Shown: one piece after another, positions 8,687 to 18,230 of the stretch
Layout of the letters: every line of letters begins with the position of its first letter
Position numbering within the stretch: position 1 is the first letter of the stretch
Made by a program: the position numbers and the translations under genes
Notes under the pieces: generated by a model
Told to the model about the DNA's origin: nothing
The model's database searches: none
Seen by the model: only the letters and a program-made list of their open reading frames with translations
NCBI GenBank assembly: GCA_963788215.1
Contig: CAWBFX010000005.1
Location: 124,001-188,000 of the forward strand
Origin: AC-32 sp963788215
GTDB taxonomy: Bacteria; Actinomycetota; Thermoleophilia; Gaiellales; Gaiellaceae
DNA length: 64,000 nucleotides
Direction of reading: 5' to 3'

Positions 8687-11600
8687 ATGGCGACGTGCCC
8701 GAGCTGTGGACGGGAGAACCCGGCCGGTTCGCGCTTCTGCAACTCGTGCGGCGCGGACCTGGCCGCCTCCGAGCCCGCAGCGCGCGAGTACCGCAAGGTC
8801 GTGACCGTGCTCTTCTGCGACGTCGTCGGCTCGACCGCGCTCGGCGAGTCGACCGACCCCGAGGCCCTGCGCACGCTTCTCGGCCGCTACTTCGACGAGA
8901 TGAAGGCCATCGTCGAGCGCCACGGCGGCACGCGTCGAGAAGTTCATCGGCGACGCGGTCATGGCGGTCTTCGGCGTGCCCCAGCTACACGAGGACGACG
9001 CTCTGCGCGCAGTGCGGGCGGCGGTCGAGATGCGCGACGCCCTCCCCGGGCTCGGCGTCGAGGCGCGGATCGGCGTCAACACCGGCGAAGTGGTCGTCGG
9101 CACCGGCGACCGCCTCGCGACCGGCGACGCCGTCAACGTCGCGGCGCGCCTCGAGCAGGCAGCGGGCGCCGGCGAGGTCCTGCTCGGCCCCGAGACCGCG
9201 CAGCTCGTCCGCGACGCCGCAGAGACCGAGCCGGTCACGCTCGAGCTGAAGGGCAAGAGCGAGCCGATCGTCGCGCAGCGCCTGCTCGCCCTTCACCAGG
9301 AGGCGCCCGCCTTCACCCGCCGCCTCGACGCGCCGCTCGTCGGCCGCGAGCGAGAGCTCCGCCGGCTCCAGGAAGCATTCGCGCAGGCAGTCGACGACCG
9401 CTCGTGCCAGCTGTTCACGATCCTCGGCGTCGCGGGCGTCGGCAAATCGCGCCTCACGGCCGAGCTGCTCGCATCGCTCGGCGAGGCGACCGTCGTCCGC
9501 GGACGCTGTCTCCCCTACGGCGAGGGCATCACCTACTGGCCGCTCGTCGAGATCCTGAAGCAGCTGCCGCCGGCCGCGCAGCTCGGGCTGGACCCGGCGG
9601 CAGTCGCGACGATCGAGTTGCTGCTCGGCGAGGAGGAATCGCTCGGCAGCCGCGAGCAGATCCAGTGGGCCGCCAGAAAGCTGCTCGAGGCAAATGCGCA
9701 GTCGAACCCGCTCGTCGCCGTCGTCGACGACATCCACTGGGGGGAGCCGACCTTGCTCGACCTCCTCGAGCACATCGCCGATCTCTCGCGAGACGCGCCG
9801 CTGCTACTCGTCTGCCTCGCGCGGCCGGAGCTCCTGGACACGCGCCGCGACTGGGGCGGCGGCAAGGTCAACGCGACGACGATCCTCCTCGAGCCGTTGA
9901 GCGCGACCGAGACCGACGAGCTCCTCGACCGGCTCCTCGGCGAGTCCGCCCTCGAACCGGATCTCCAGCAACGGATCCGCGACGCAGCCGAGGGAAACCC
10001 GCTCTTCGTCGAGGAGATGGTCGCTCTGGTCGAGGACTCCGAGGACGGCGAGATCGCCGTGCCGGGAACGATCCAGGCGCTGCTGGCGGCGAGGCTCGAC
10101 CAGCTCGAGCCGGCCGAGCGCGGCGTCCTCGAACGGGGGTCGGTCGAGGGCCGGATCTTCCACCGCGGCGCCGTCCAGGCCCTCGCGCCCGAGGAGACCC
10201 AGGTCGAGACGCGCCTCAACGGCCTCGTGCGAAAGGAGCTCGTGCGGCCCGACAAGACGCAGCTCCCGGGCGAGGACGCCTACCGCTTTCGCCATCTGCT
10301 GATCCGTGACGCCGCCTACGAGGCCCTGCCGAAGGCGACGCGCGCGGACCTGCACGAGCGGTTCGCCGGCTGGCTCGACGAGCACGGGGCCGAGGTCGTC
10401 GAGCTGGACGAGATCGTCGGCTACCACCTCGAGCAGGCCCATCGCTACCGCGAGGAGCTCGGCGCGACCGGCGATGGCGGCGATGACCTCGCGCGGCAGG
10501 CGGCGCGGAGACTGGCAACGGCTGGCAGCCACTCGCGCGCGATCGGAGACGTGAGCGCATCGGCAAAGCTCCTTCAGCGAGCGGCAGCTCTCGTCCCGCC
10601 GGAGGGACGGGAGGGTGTCGACCTCCTGATCCTCCTCGGCGACTCGCTCTTCAACGCCGGAGACCTGGAGGGGGCGCGCGAACGGCTCGACCAGGCGATC
10701 GCCGTCGCGCACGAAGCCGGCGACGCGGGTGCGGAACTGCGAGCCGGTTGCGAGCTCGCCCTGCACCGAATCATCGCCGACCCGTCGTTCACCGCCGGGG
10801 AGGCGATCGAGTTGGGGGAGGACGCCGTCGCCCGGCTCGAGCCCCTGGGTGACGACGCCTCGCTTGCCGCGGCCTGGCACCTCATCGCGATGGGCAACAA
10901 CCTCCACGGCCTCTGGAACGGCGTTTCGAGCGCGCTCGAGCCGGCGCTCGACCACGCGCGCCGTGCCGGGGACCTCGCGCGCGAGCGGGACGCGATCGTC
11001 TTCCTCGCGGTCAGCATGTTCTGGGGGCCGACGCCGGTCTCCACGGCGCTGCCGCGAGTCGAGCATCTCGTGGAGAGCACGGAGACCAAGACCTGGATGC
11101 AAGGGTGGCTGACGCGTGTCCTTGCCGGCTTCTACGCGCTGCAGGGAAGATTCGACGAGGCACGGCAGCTGATGGCAGAGGCACGTGCGTCGCTCGCAAA
11201 TCTGGCGAGGCCCCTCGACGTGAGCACGATGGCGTTCTGGACTGGGCCGCTCGAGCTACTGGCAGGGAACCCGGCGGCCGCCGAGCACGAGCTACGCGAG
11301 GCCTGCGATGCGCTCGACGCAGCCGGCGAGCGCGGCTGGCTCTCGACGATGTCGGGCCTGCACGCCCAGGCGCTCTACGCGCTCGACCGGCTCGATGAGG
11401 CCGAGGCCGCCGCCGGCCGCAGCCGCGAGACGGCGACGAGCGATGACTACAACGCCCAGGCCTTCTGGCGCGAGACCCAGGCGAAGGTCCTCGCGAGACG
11501 GGGCGACCTCCCGGCGGCCGAAGGACTCGCGCGTGAGGCGGTAGAGATCATCCACCGCAGCGACGAGATCAATCACCAGGCGCAGGTGCGGGCGAGCTTC

Positions 11601-11744
11601 GCGGAGGTTCTCGAGCTGGCCGGCCGGCCCGACGATGCGAGATCGCAGCTGGAGCAGGCGCTCGCGCTCTACGAGCAGAAGGGGAACGTGGTGATGGCCG
11701 AGCGCACGCGCGCGACACTGCGCGAGCCCGGTCTCCGGCCGTAG
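8687..11744 (+). CDS. Class III adenylate cyclase-AAA ATPase-TPR signalling protein (frameshifted)
   Basis: Repaired length is 1018 residues, close to the 1010-residue paralogue at 44348-47380. Order of domains: zinc ribbon CPSCGRENPAGSRFCNSCG, class III nucleotide cyclase (VTVLFCDVVGST metal site, FIGDAVMAVFGVP second Asp, ATGDAVNVAARLE transition-state residues), AAA/STAND ATPase (Walker A GVAGVGKS, Walker B VAVVDDIHW), then a long TPR-like helical region. The break is one inserted base near 8934 (ggcacgcgtcgag). Without it the frame reads GGTVEKFIGD as in the paralogue, including the adenine-specifying Lys. Such proteins couple cAMP synthesis to an ATPase switch; the input signal is unknown. 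Confidence 0.85.
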
Positions 11745-11853
11745 AGGTTCCGTCCGACCCCCTCTCTATTTTGGGCGGTCCGCTCGACCCGCGCCGTCCG
11801 CGCGAGCCAGGGCGCAGGACATAGCATTCGGGATAGGCGTGGGAGGTCGACAG

Positions 11854-14604
11854 ATGGCGTCAGCAAAGGCAGTGGAGACCGTCGAAATCACCGACGAGCA
11901 ACTCGAGAACGCGGTCGCGCAGGCAAGCGCGAACGTCGGAGTCAAGCGCTTTTTCACCATCCCCGGCCGCGATCCGTTCGAGGAGATCGAGTGGGAGACG
12001 CGTGACGCGCTGATCCCCGGCAAGGACGGCCCCGCCTTCGAGCAGAAGGACGTCGAGTTCCCGAAGTTCTGGTCGCAGACCGCGACCAACATCGTCGCGC
12101 AGAAGTACTTCCGCGGCCGCATGTCCTCGCCCGAGCGCGAGACGAGCGTGCGCCAGATGATCGGCCGGGTCGTCGACACGATCGGCGCCTGGGGCCGGCA
12201 GGGAAGCTACTTCGCGAACGAGGAAGAGGCCGAGACCTTCGAGGCCGAGCTGAAGGCGATCCTCGTGAACCAGTACGCGGCCTTCAACGCGCCGGTCTGG
12301 TTCAACGTCGGCTTCGAGGAGAAGCCGCAGTGCTCGGCCTGCTTCATCCTCTCGATCGACGACTCGATGGATTCGATCCTCGACTGGATCCGGCGCGAGG
12401 GCGTCATCTTCCGCGGCGGCTCCGGCTCGGGCGTCAACCTCTCGCGCCTGCGCTCGTCGAAGGAGCAGCTCTCCAAGGGCGGCTACGCCTCCGGCCCGGT
12501 GAGCTTCATGCGCGGCGCCGACGCGAGCGCCGGCACGATCAAGTCGGGCGGCAAGACGCGGCGCGCGGCCAAGATGGTCGTCCTCGACGTCGACCACCCG
12601 GACATCGAAGAGTTCATCTGGTGCAAGGCGAAGGAGGAGGAGAAGGCGCGCGTTCTCGAGGCCGCCGGCTACGACATGTCGCTCGACTCGGGCGACTGGG
12701 CCTCGATCCAGTACCAGAACGCGAACAACTCGGTGCGCGTCACCGACGGGTTCATGGAGGCTGCCGACGCAGGCGCCGAGTGGAACCTGACCGCCCGCAC
12801 CGACGGCGCCGTCGTCGACACGAAGGACGCGAAGCAGCTGCTGCGCCAGATCGCCGAGGCCGCGTGGAAGTCGGCCGACCCGGGCGTCCAGTACGACACG
12901 ACGATCAACAAGTGGCACACGCTCCCGAACACGGGCCGGATCAACGCGTCCAACCCGTGCTCGGAGTACATGTCGATCGACGACTCCGCCTGCAACCTGG
13001 CCTCGCTGAACCTGCTCAAGTTCCGCCGCGAGGACGGCGAGCTCGACGTCGAGGCGTTCGAGCACGCGGTCGACGTCGTCTTCCTCGCGCAGGAGATCGC
13101 GGTCGGCTACTCGTCGTACCCGACGCCCGAGATCGAGCGCAACGCGAAGGCCTACCGCCAGCTCGGGCTCGGCTACGCGAACCTCGGCGCGCTGCTGATG
13201 GCGCGCGGGCTCCCGTACGACTCCGACGAGGGCCGCGCCTACGCGGCGGCGATCACGGCGCTGATGACCGGCCGCGCGTACCGCAAGTCGGCCGAGATCG
13301 CGGCGCGGATGGGCCCGTTCGCGGGCTACCAGCCGAACGCCGGCGCGATGATCGGCGTGATGTCCATGCACCGCGCGTCGGTCGGGAACATCGAGAACTC
13401 CGACGTCGTCCCGAAGGACCTGCTCTCGGCCGCGCGCAAGGCGTGGGACGAGGCGCTCAACCTCGGCGAGGTGCACGGCTACCGCAACGCGCAGGCCACC
13501 GTGCTCGCGCCCACCGGGACGATCAGCTTCATGATGGATTGCGACACGACCGGCGTCGAGCCCGACTTCTCGCTCGTCAAGTCGAAGAAGCTCGTCGGCG
13601 GCGGCGAGATCACGATCCCGAACAAGACCGTGCCGATGGCGCTCGAGAAGCTCGGCTACGCGCCGGCGGAGATCGAGGAGGTCGTCGCGTTCGTGGACGA
13701 GCGCAACACCGTGATCGGCGCGCCGTACGTGAAGCAGGAGCACTACCCGGTCTTCGACTGCGCGATCGGCGAGCGGGCGATCCACTACACCGGCCACGTG
13801 AAGATGATGGGCGCCGTCCAGCCGTTCATCTCGGGCGCGATCTCGAAGACGGTCAACCTGCCCGAGACGGTCTCGGTCGACGAGGTGTCCGGCCTGCTCC
13901 TCGACGCGTGGAAGCTCGGCGTCAAGGCGATCGCGATCTACCGCGACAACTGCAAGGTCGCGCAGCCGCTGTCGGGCAAGGGCGACAAGCTCGTCGTGGA
14001 CGCCGTCCCGCCGGTGCCGCTGACGAAGCGCCGCCGCCTGCCGGAAGACCGCGTCGAGGTCGGCCGGAAGTTCCGCGTCGGCGACTACGAGGGCTACATC
14101 CACGTCGGCCTGTACGACGACGGCCAGCCCGGCGACATCTTCGTCGACATCGCGAAGGACGGAACGACGATGGCCGGCCTGATGAACTCACTCTGCATCG
14201 CCGTCTCGATGGGCCTGCAGTACGGCGTCCCGCCGGAGGTCTACGTCTCGAAGCTGACCCACATGCGCTTCGAGCCGAGCGGCCTGACGAACGACGAGGA
14301 CATCCGCGTGGCGAAGTCGATCGTCGACTACATCTTCCGCTGGTTCGGCAAGAAGTTCCTGACGACCGAACAGCAGGAGGCCGCGGGGATCCTCTCCGCC
14401 GAGGTCAAGGCGAGGCTCGCGTCGCAGTACAACGGCGAGACCGCCGCGCCGGCGGACCCGTCAGAGGCGCCCCCGCCGGGCCAGACGGCTCTGTTCAACG
14501 CGTGGGAAGACGCCGTGGAGTGCGCCAAGTGCGGCGGGCGGATGGTGAGGACGGGTCGCTGCTACACGTGCCGCGACTGCGGGACGAATACCGGCTGTTC
14601 ATAG
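11854..14604 (+). CDS. nrdJ: Vitamin B12-dependent ribonucleoside-diphosphate reductase (class II)
   Basis: This 916-residue protein reduces ribonucleotides to deoxyribonucleotides using adenosylcobalamin, independent of oxygen. Seen in sequence: FNAPVWFNVGF and CSACFILSIDDSMDSIL around the first active-site Cys, the NPCSEYMSIDDSACNL loop, the PTGTISFMMDCDTTG substrate loop, and a C-terminal zinc-ribbon tail (CAKCGG, CYTCRDCG) typical of actinobacterial NrdJ. GGAGGT lies six bases before ATG 11854, so this start is chosen over the in-frame GTG at 11839. No nrdR or dNTP-pathway partner lies beside it. Confidence 0.95.
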   Translation: MASAKAVETVEITDEQLENAVAQASANVGVKRFFTIPGRDPFEEIEWETRDALIPGKDGPAFEQKDVEFPKFWSQTATNIVAQKYFRGRMSSPERETSVRQMIGRVVDTIGAWGRQGSYFANEEEAETFEAELKAILVNQYAAFNAPVWFNVGFEEKPQCSACFILSIDDSMDSILDWIRREGVIFRGGSGSGVNLSRLRSSKEQLSKGGYASGPVSFMRGADASAGTIKSGGKTRRAAKMVVLDVDHPDIEEFIWCKAKEEEKARVLEAAGYDMSLDSGDWASIQYQNANNSVRVTDGFMEAADAGAEWNLTARTDGAVVDTKDAKQLLRQIAEAAWKSADPGVQYDTTINKWHTLPNTGRINASNPCSEYMSIDDSACNLASLNLLKFRREDGELDVEAFEHAVDVVFLAQEIAVGYSSYPTPEIERNAKAYRQLGLGYANLGALLMARGLPYDSDEGRAYAAAITALMTGRAYRKSAEIAARMGPFAGYQPNAGAMIGVMSMHRASVGNIENSDVVPKDLLSAARKAWDEALNLGEVHGYRNAQATVLAPTGTISFMMDCDTTGVEPDFSLVKSKKLVGGGEITIPNKTVPMALEKLGYAPAEIEEVVAFVDERNTVIGAPYVKQEHYPVFDCAIGERAIHYTGHVKMMGAVQPFISGAISKTVNLPETVSVDEVSGLLLDAWKLGVKAIAIYRDNCKVAQPLSGKGDKLVVDAVPPVPLTKRRRLPEDRVEVGRKFRVGDYEGYIHVGLYDDGQPGDIFVDIAKDGTTMAGLMNSLCIAVSMGLQYGVPPEVYVSKLTHMRFEPSGLTNDEDIRVAKSIVDYIFRWFGKKFLTTEQQEAAGILSAEVKARLASQYNGETAAPADPSEAPPPGQTALFNAWEDAVECAKCGGRMVRTGRCYTCRDCGTNTGCS

Positions 14605-14616
14605 GCGGCGACCACT

Positions 14617-15423
14617 GTGGAAGAGCACACAACGTCAACGCTCACCTGGCCCGCCGCAGGTATAGCGGTTCCGTCGATTCGGACGATCAAGATGGCGAGT
14701 GACGGCGGGCCTGTTGGAAACGGTGGTAGCGGCGCCCGCTACATCACCGCCACTGACGGCTCGCAGTGGGTCATGAAGGCGACGTTCCTTGGTGGTCAGG
14801 CACACCGATACCTGTACGTGAACGAGGCGCTAACTTCGCAGGTAGCTCACCGCATGGGTATGGCGGTTCCGGAACTCGCCGTGGTTGAACTATCGACCGA
14901 GCAGCTCGAAGCTTTCAATTCAACGGCCCCGGAGACCGCCCGAACGGTCGTGGCCACCCGGCTGATCGAGCCAGCCGAGCCGCTCAGCCCTGCCACGGCC
15001 ACAGCCTCCTCGCGGCTTGACCGCGCAGGCATCATCACGTTGGACCACATCTCGTGGAACACGGATGAAAAACCAGAGCACGTGCTAGCCCAGCGCAGCG
15101 GCGGAACGTGGAAACTGTGGCCGATAGACCACGGACACACATTTGCAGTCGCAGACTCTCTCACGGGGAGCGTTGACCCCGACCGCCCGGCGGTAGCGCC
15201 TATGCCGCTATTAGCGGGTGGCGTGGCCCTAGGCGACACCGAGATGTGGATTGACGCAGCCGAGTCGATCCGGCGCTCGGAGTTCTATGGAATGGTGCAA
15301 CAGCTGCCAGCGGCCTGGGTCGTTGAGCCTGACGCGCCGGACATCCTTGCGGACGCGCTCATCGCTCGTGTCCGGACTTTGCGAGCGGGCCTCGCCCAGC
15401 ATCTCCCTGAGACGCATAATTAG
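14617..15423 (+). CDS. HipA-like kinase (HipA_2 type)
   Basis: This 268-residue protein has a nucleotide-binding strand with Lys (SQWVMKATF), a catalytic-loop-like DHISWNTDEKPEHVL with Asp and Asn, and a metal-binding IDHGHTF in place of DFG. These are hallmarks of the compact HipA-like/PI-kinase-related family. It lacks the HipA N-terminal subdomain and there is no HipB-like antitoxin beside it. It is followed after three bases by a DUF3037 gene, a pairing I recall as recurrent. Base composition is less GC-rich than its neighbours. Toxin-like Ser/Thr phosphorylation is inferred from family, not shown. Confidence 0.7.
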   Translation: MEEHTTSTLTWPAAGIAVPSIRTIKMASDGGPVGNGGSGARYITATDGSQWVMKATFLGGQAHRYLYVNEALTSQVAHRMGMAVPELAVVELSTEQLEAFNSTAPETARTVVATRLIEPAEPLSPATATASSRLDRAGIITLDHISWNTDEKPEHVLAQRSGGTWKLWPIDHGHTFAVADSLTGSVDPDRPAVAPMPLLAGGVALGDTEMWIDAAESIRRSEFYGMVQQLPAAWVVEPDAPDILADALIARVRTLRAGLAQHLPETHN

Positions 15424-15426
15424 CTG

Positions 15427-15813
15427 GTGCCAGGCGTGACGTCGTACGCGGTCATTCGCTACATCCCGGACCTTCAGCGTCAGGAGCCCACAAACATCGG
15501 CGTGCTAGCTGGTGGTCAAGGCGACGTCGTGGTCGGCCTCTCCGAGATGGTCGAGCCGCACCCAGACGCAGAGGCGATCCGGCGTTTCGCGGAATTGCTC
15601 CGGTACCTCGTCGATGAAGCTCGCCGCCAGACGTCAGGTGGACTAGATGCGAACGCGTTCTTAGGCGAGTTGGCGTTCCGGCGCTTCTCGCACTTCAGCA
15701 TCACTGAGCCTCGCCAAGCCTCTACGCAAGAGTCGCCGCAGGAAATCCTCCCGGCGCTCCTCCGAGAGTTCGTGGACGAGCGTTGCGGTGATGAGCACCT
15801 GATCGCGCTGTAG
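15427..15813 (+). CDS. DUF3037 family protein, partner of HipA-like kinase
   Basis: The 128-residue protein begins SYAVIRYIPDLQRQEPTNIGV, matching the start of DUF3037 proteins (a YxxxRYxPD..R.E..N.GV pattern). It starts at GTG 15427, directly after the HipA-like gene stop (15423), so the pair is almost surely co-translated. GTG 15436 is an alternative start. Function is unknown; regulator or partner of the kinase is the natural guess. Codon use is softer (less GC3) than in the core genes around it. Confidence 0.65.
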   Translation: MPGVTSYAVIRYIPDLQRQEPTNIGVLAGGQGDVVVGLSEMVEPHPDAEAIRRFAELLRYLVDEARRQTSGGLDANAFLGELAFRRFSHFSITEPRQASTQESPQEILPALLREFVDERCGDEHLIAL

Positions 15814-15857
15814 TTGACGCTGCCGGCTTAGGACGGTCTCCCGGCCCGAGCTGGGGA

Positions 15858-16292
15858 CTATGAAGCCGTGGGAACCGGCGATTCGGCGCCATTGGCCGTC
15901 ATTGAGCTCGCACGGTGGGCTTGACCCTCCCAGAAGTTATTCAGTTTGCTCTGGATCTTTGCGAGCCAGATGATGCTGCCCACGAGCGGGATGAGAACCA
16001 GGAAGCCGCTCCATCCGGTTATGGGCACTTTCTGAGCCGCGAGGATCGGCTCCTCTCCCTGCTCGATCAGATCTTCCTTGTACAACCTCCCGACGTAGGA
16101 CGGGAGAAGGAAGGTGGAGACGATGATGAAGTGAAGGAGCAGTCCGACGAGTCCGTTCACGCCTTGGCCCCGCCACCGCTTGATTTCCGCGAAGCTCGCG
16201 TAGAGCCAGTACAGCGTGTAAATGCCGAGAGTGAGGATCGAGAGAATGATGACGAACGCCACTCCCCGAGGTTTTCCGAGCTGCTGATCCAT
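15858..16292 (-). CDS. DUF4234 family small membrane protein
   Basis: This 144-residue protein has RGVAFVIILSILTLGIYTLYW at the N-terminus, characteristic of DUF4234, followed by two more hydrophobic segments near residues 45-65 and 95-115. A polar tail ends the protein. The family is of unknown function and membrane-located. It is downstream of, and only seven bases from, the small secreted protein gene at 16300-16665 on the same strand, so the two are probably one transcript. Composition is lower in GC than flanking genes. Confidence 0.6.
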   Translation of the reverse strand: MDQQLGKPRGVAFVIILSILTLGIYTLYWLYASFAEIKRWRGQGVNGLVGLLLHFIIVSTFLLPSYVGRLYKEDLIEQGEEPILAAQKVPITGWSGFLVLIPLVGSIIWLAKIQSKLNNFWEGQAHRASSMTANGAESPVPTAS

Positions 16293-16299
16293 GTTCGCC

Positions 16300-16665
16300 T
16301 CAGCGCGCCTTCAGGATCTGGACGCGGATTCGACCTGAGCCACTGATGCTGGCTGTGACCTCGCAGGAGTCCGCATGCCGTGGGTTGATCTTGAGCCTGT
16401 AGAGCCCCGCCCGATGAAAGCTTCGAGAGTACGAGGCGACAGAAAAGCCGCGGCTGCAGGCAACGACGGCGTCGCCGCCCTCGACGTTGCCGCGGAACCG
16501 AACGGCCATTCCCCGCGGATGCTTGATCGTGGCGCTAACCGCGGTGACTGCGAATTCGCCACTCACGGATTTCGAGGCGACTACTCGCCAGGCGAGCTGC
16601 GCCGCGCTCGCCGAACCGACGATCACAGTCGCGGTCGCGGCGACCGCTGCCAGTTTGAACCGCAT
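16300..16665 (-). CDS. Small secreted protein of unknown family
   Basis: This 121-residue protein has a clear signal peptide (hydrophobic core at about 5-20, ending GSASA). The mature part is beta-rich with two cysteines (VVACSRGF and ADSCEVT) that could form a disulfide outside the cell. No family is recognised. It precedes the DUF4234 gene on the same strand. The 194-base gap upstream, to 16859, shows nothing I can name. Confidence 0.55.
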   Translation of the reverse strand: MRFKLAAVAATATVIVGSASAAQLAWRVVASKSVSGEFAVTAVSATIKHPRGMAVRFRGNVEGGDAVVACSRGFSVASYSRSFHRAGLYRLKINPRHADSCEVTASISGSGRIRVQILKAR

Positions 16666-16859
16666 GCCTTCCCCCTTTTCTCTCTACCGCAGACCGTTTC
16701 AACCTTTCAGGGCTAGTGCCAAACGTCAATAGGCCGAGCGACCCAACTAGCAGCTTCGGGGTCCTGTGGGAAGGGGGCTAGCACGCCGCCTGCCGGTCCC
16801 GCGCGAGCGGTTAGCGTTCGACCGAACTCAGCCGGCTCTGGGCGAATTTTGCTTCGCGC

Positions 16860-17498
16860 CTAGCGGAGAGCTTCCTCGAACCGAGGGTCGTCGCGGACGG
16901 CGGCAAGATCGTCGTCCCCTCGCGCCTGGTCGCGGAACGGCTCGTACAGCTCAACCGACCGCCGGAGGTGGCTGAACGTCTCGTCGTCGACCTCGCCCGC
17001 TAGCGACGCGAAGCACGCGTAGTTGAAGTTGAGGCCCGGATTGTCCGGGTAGCGCTCGAGGCCCCTGCGCACGATCTCAAGCGCGTCGGCGTAGCGCTGC
17101 TCGCCGTAGGCGGCCATCGACTCGCTCTGCACCTGCCACGCCTCGCCCCAGTCGAAGGCCTGGTACGCCTCGCCGGGTGTGCCGCCCATGACGAGAACGG
17201 TTGCGTCGCCGGTCGCCTTGCGGCTCACTCCCGGCTGGACGGACACGAACGTTCCGGCCGGCGCGTCGAACGTCTCGCCGTCCACCTCGAAGGTGGCGCT
17301 GCCGTCGAGCACGACGTACACCTCTTCCTGTCCCCCACTGGACTCGTCGTGCTCGTTGACCAGCGTGCCGTCCTCGCTGGCCACGCGGGCGTTCATCCCG
17401 AACGAGTGGATGCCCAGGAACTCGCGCACCGGGATGAAGCTGCCGCGCCGCTCGAAGTCGTCGAGGCGCGCGACCTTCCACTTCGCGTTGTCGTTCAT
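16860..17498 (-). CDS. Cupin-domain protein with C-terminal TPR-like tail
   Basis: The 212-residue protein has a cupin fold over about residues 20-110. It includes EEVYVVLDGSATFEVDGE and a DAPAGTFVSVQPGVSR second motif, followed by a TPR-like region (about 125-210) containing YADALEIVRRGLERYPDNPG. Cupins bind metals and small molecules; the canonical His ligands are not obvious in the first motif, so it may be a binding rather than catalytic cupin. Neighbouring genes give no pathway clue. Confidence 0.65.
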   Translation of the reverse strand: MNDNAKWKVARLDDFERRGSFIPVREFLGIHSFGMNARVASEDGTLVNEHDESSGGQEEVYVVLDGSATFEVDGETFDAPAGTFVSVQPGVSRKATGDATVLVMGGTPGEAYQAFDWGEAWQVQSESMAAYGEQRYADALEIVRRGLERYPDNPGLNFNYACFASLAGEVDDETFSHLRRSVELYEPFRDQARGDDDLAAVRDDPRFEEALR

Positions 17499-17580
17499 CC
17501 GCTCACCTCCGAGTAGGCCGTTGTGGCTCGACCGATCCTAGCCGCACGGCCAAGAGGCTTTCGCGGCGCCGAAATTAAGG

Positions 17581-17607
17581 CGAGGCCCCGCGCTTGGCGG
17601 GGCCTCG
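17581..17607 (-). terminator. Rho-independent terminator after the PRC-barrel gene
   Basis: An 11-bp perfect stem (CGAGGCCCCGC paired with GCGGGGCCTCG, 5-base loop) lies 17 bases past the stop of the minus-strand PRC gene. Read on that strand it is followed by ccttaattt, a short T-rich tail. Confidence 0.7.
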
Positions 17608-17623
17608 CGAGGTCCGGAGGGAG

Positions 17624-17989
17624 CTAGAGGCCCTCGTCCATGCGATCCGCTGGTCGGCTGCCGTAGTAGCTGCCGAGCTCCTCGCGGTAGACGGGATCGC
17701 CGTGGCGCTCCTCGTTGAACTCCGGCGCGTTCTTGATCTCGTCCTTCGTGCGGTTCACGAAGATCGTCTCAGTGTCAGGGTCGATGTCCCTGATCACGCC
17801 GGCCGGGAGCATTACCTTCTTGCCGAAGATCCACGGGCCGGTATCGACGACGATGAAGCTGCCGCCGGCCTCGTGGGTCGATTCGTCCACCTTGCCGATG
17901 CTGCCGTCGGTGGCCTCGACCTTGAAGCCGGTCAAATCGAGGTTCGGCGGCATCCGGGTGGTGAAAGTCCACATCTCAACAATTGCCAC
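17624..17989 (-). CDS. PRC-barrel domain protein
   Basis: This 121-residue protein contains DLTGFKVEATDGSIGKV and VDTGPWIFGKKVMLPAGVI. These form the PRC-barrel beta structure common in stress-related actinobacterial proteins, and a DPDTETIFVNRTKDEIKNAP segment follows. PRC-barrels mediate RNA or protein interactions (as in RimM) or occur as stand-alone stress proteins. It is monocistronic: a strong terminator follows, and the upstream gap runs to the cold-shock gene at 18231. Confidence 0.75.
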   Translation of the reverse strand: MAIVEMWTFTTRMPPNLDLTGFKVEATDGSIGKVDESTHEAGGSFIVVDTGPWIFGKKVMLPAGVIRDIDPDTETIFVNRTKDEIKNAPEFNEERHGDPVYREELGSYYGSRPADRMDEGL

Positions 17990-18186
17990 TCCGTTGCACC
18001 TCCTTCGTGTACGCGGTCTCTCTCTGGCCTACCCCAAGACCCACTTCCAAACCAGCCAAAAACCGCTTGATTTAGCCGATTAGCAAGATTGTGGCCGAGC
18101 GCGCTTCGAACCGGCCGCGGCAACGTATGGAGTACCGCTGCTACGCTTAGATCTCCACAGAGCGAGTACCTGGTCGGCGAACAGCG

Positions 18187-18221
18187 CCTCCCACCTACCG
18201 TTCGTGAGTTGGTAGAGGAGG
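18187..18221 (+). promoter_or_regulatory. Possible Shine-Dalgarno-sequestering hairpin in the cold-shock leader
   Basis: CCTCC (18187-18191) can pair with the ribosome-binding GGAGG (18217-18221). CTACC (18195-18199) can pair with GGTAG (18211-18215) in the same stem-loop, leaving a small internal loop. The start codon is at 18231. Such a fold would mask the ribosome site unless opened. Regulation by temperature or protein is inference. Confidence 0.4.
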
Positions 18222-18230
18222 TGTTTTTTC

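Noticed and set aside
11860..14103. A 747-codon open frame antisense to nrdJ, and other long antisense or shifted frames elsewhere
   Set aside because: They follow from scarce stop codons at this GC level. Composition is Arg/Ala/Pro-biased without domains, and the sense gene is clearly coding.
16760..16859. tRNA-like GTTCGACCGAAC element near 16817
   Set aside because: It resembles a T-arm, but no acceptor stem or anticodon arm could be assembled around it.
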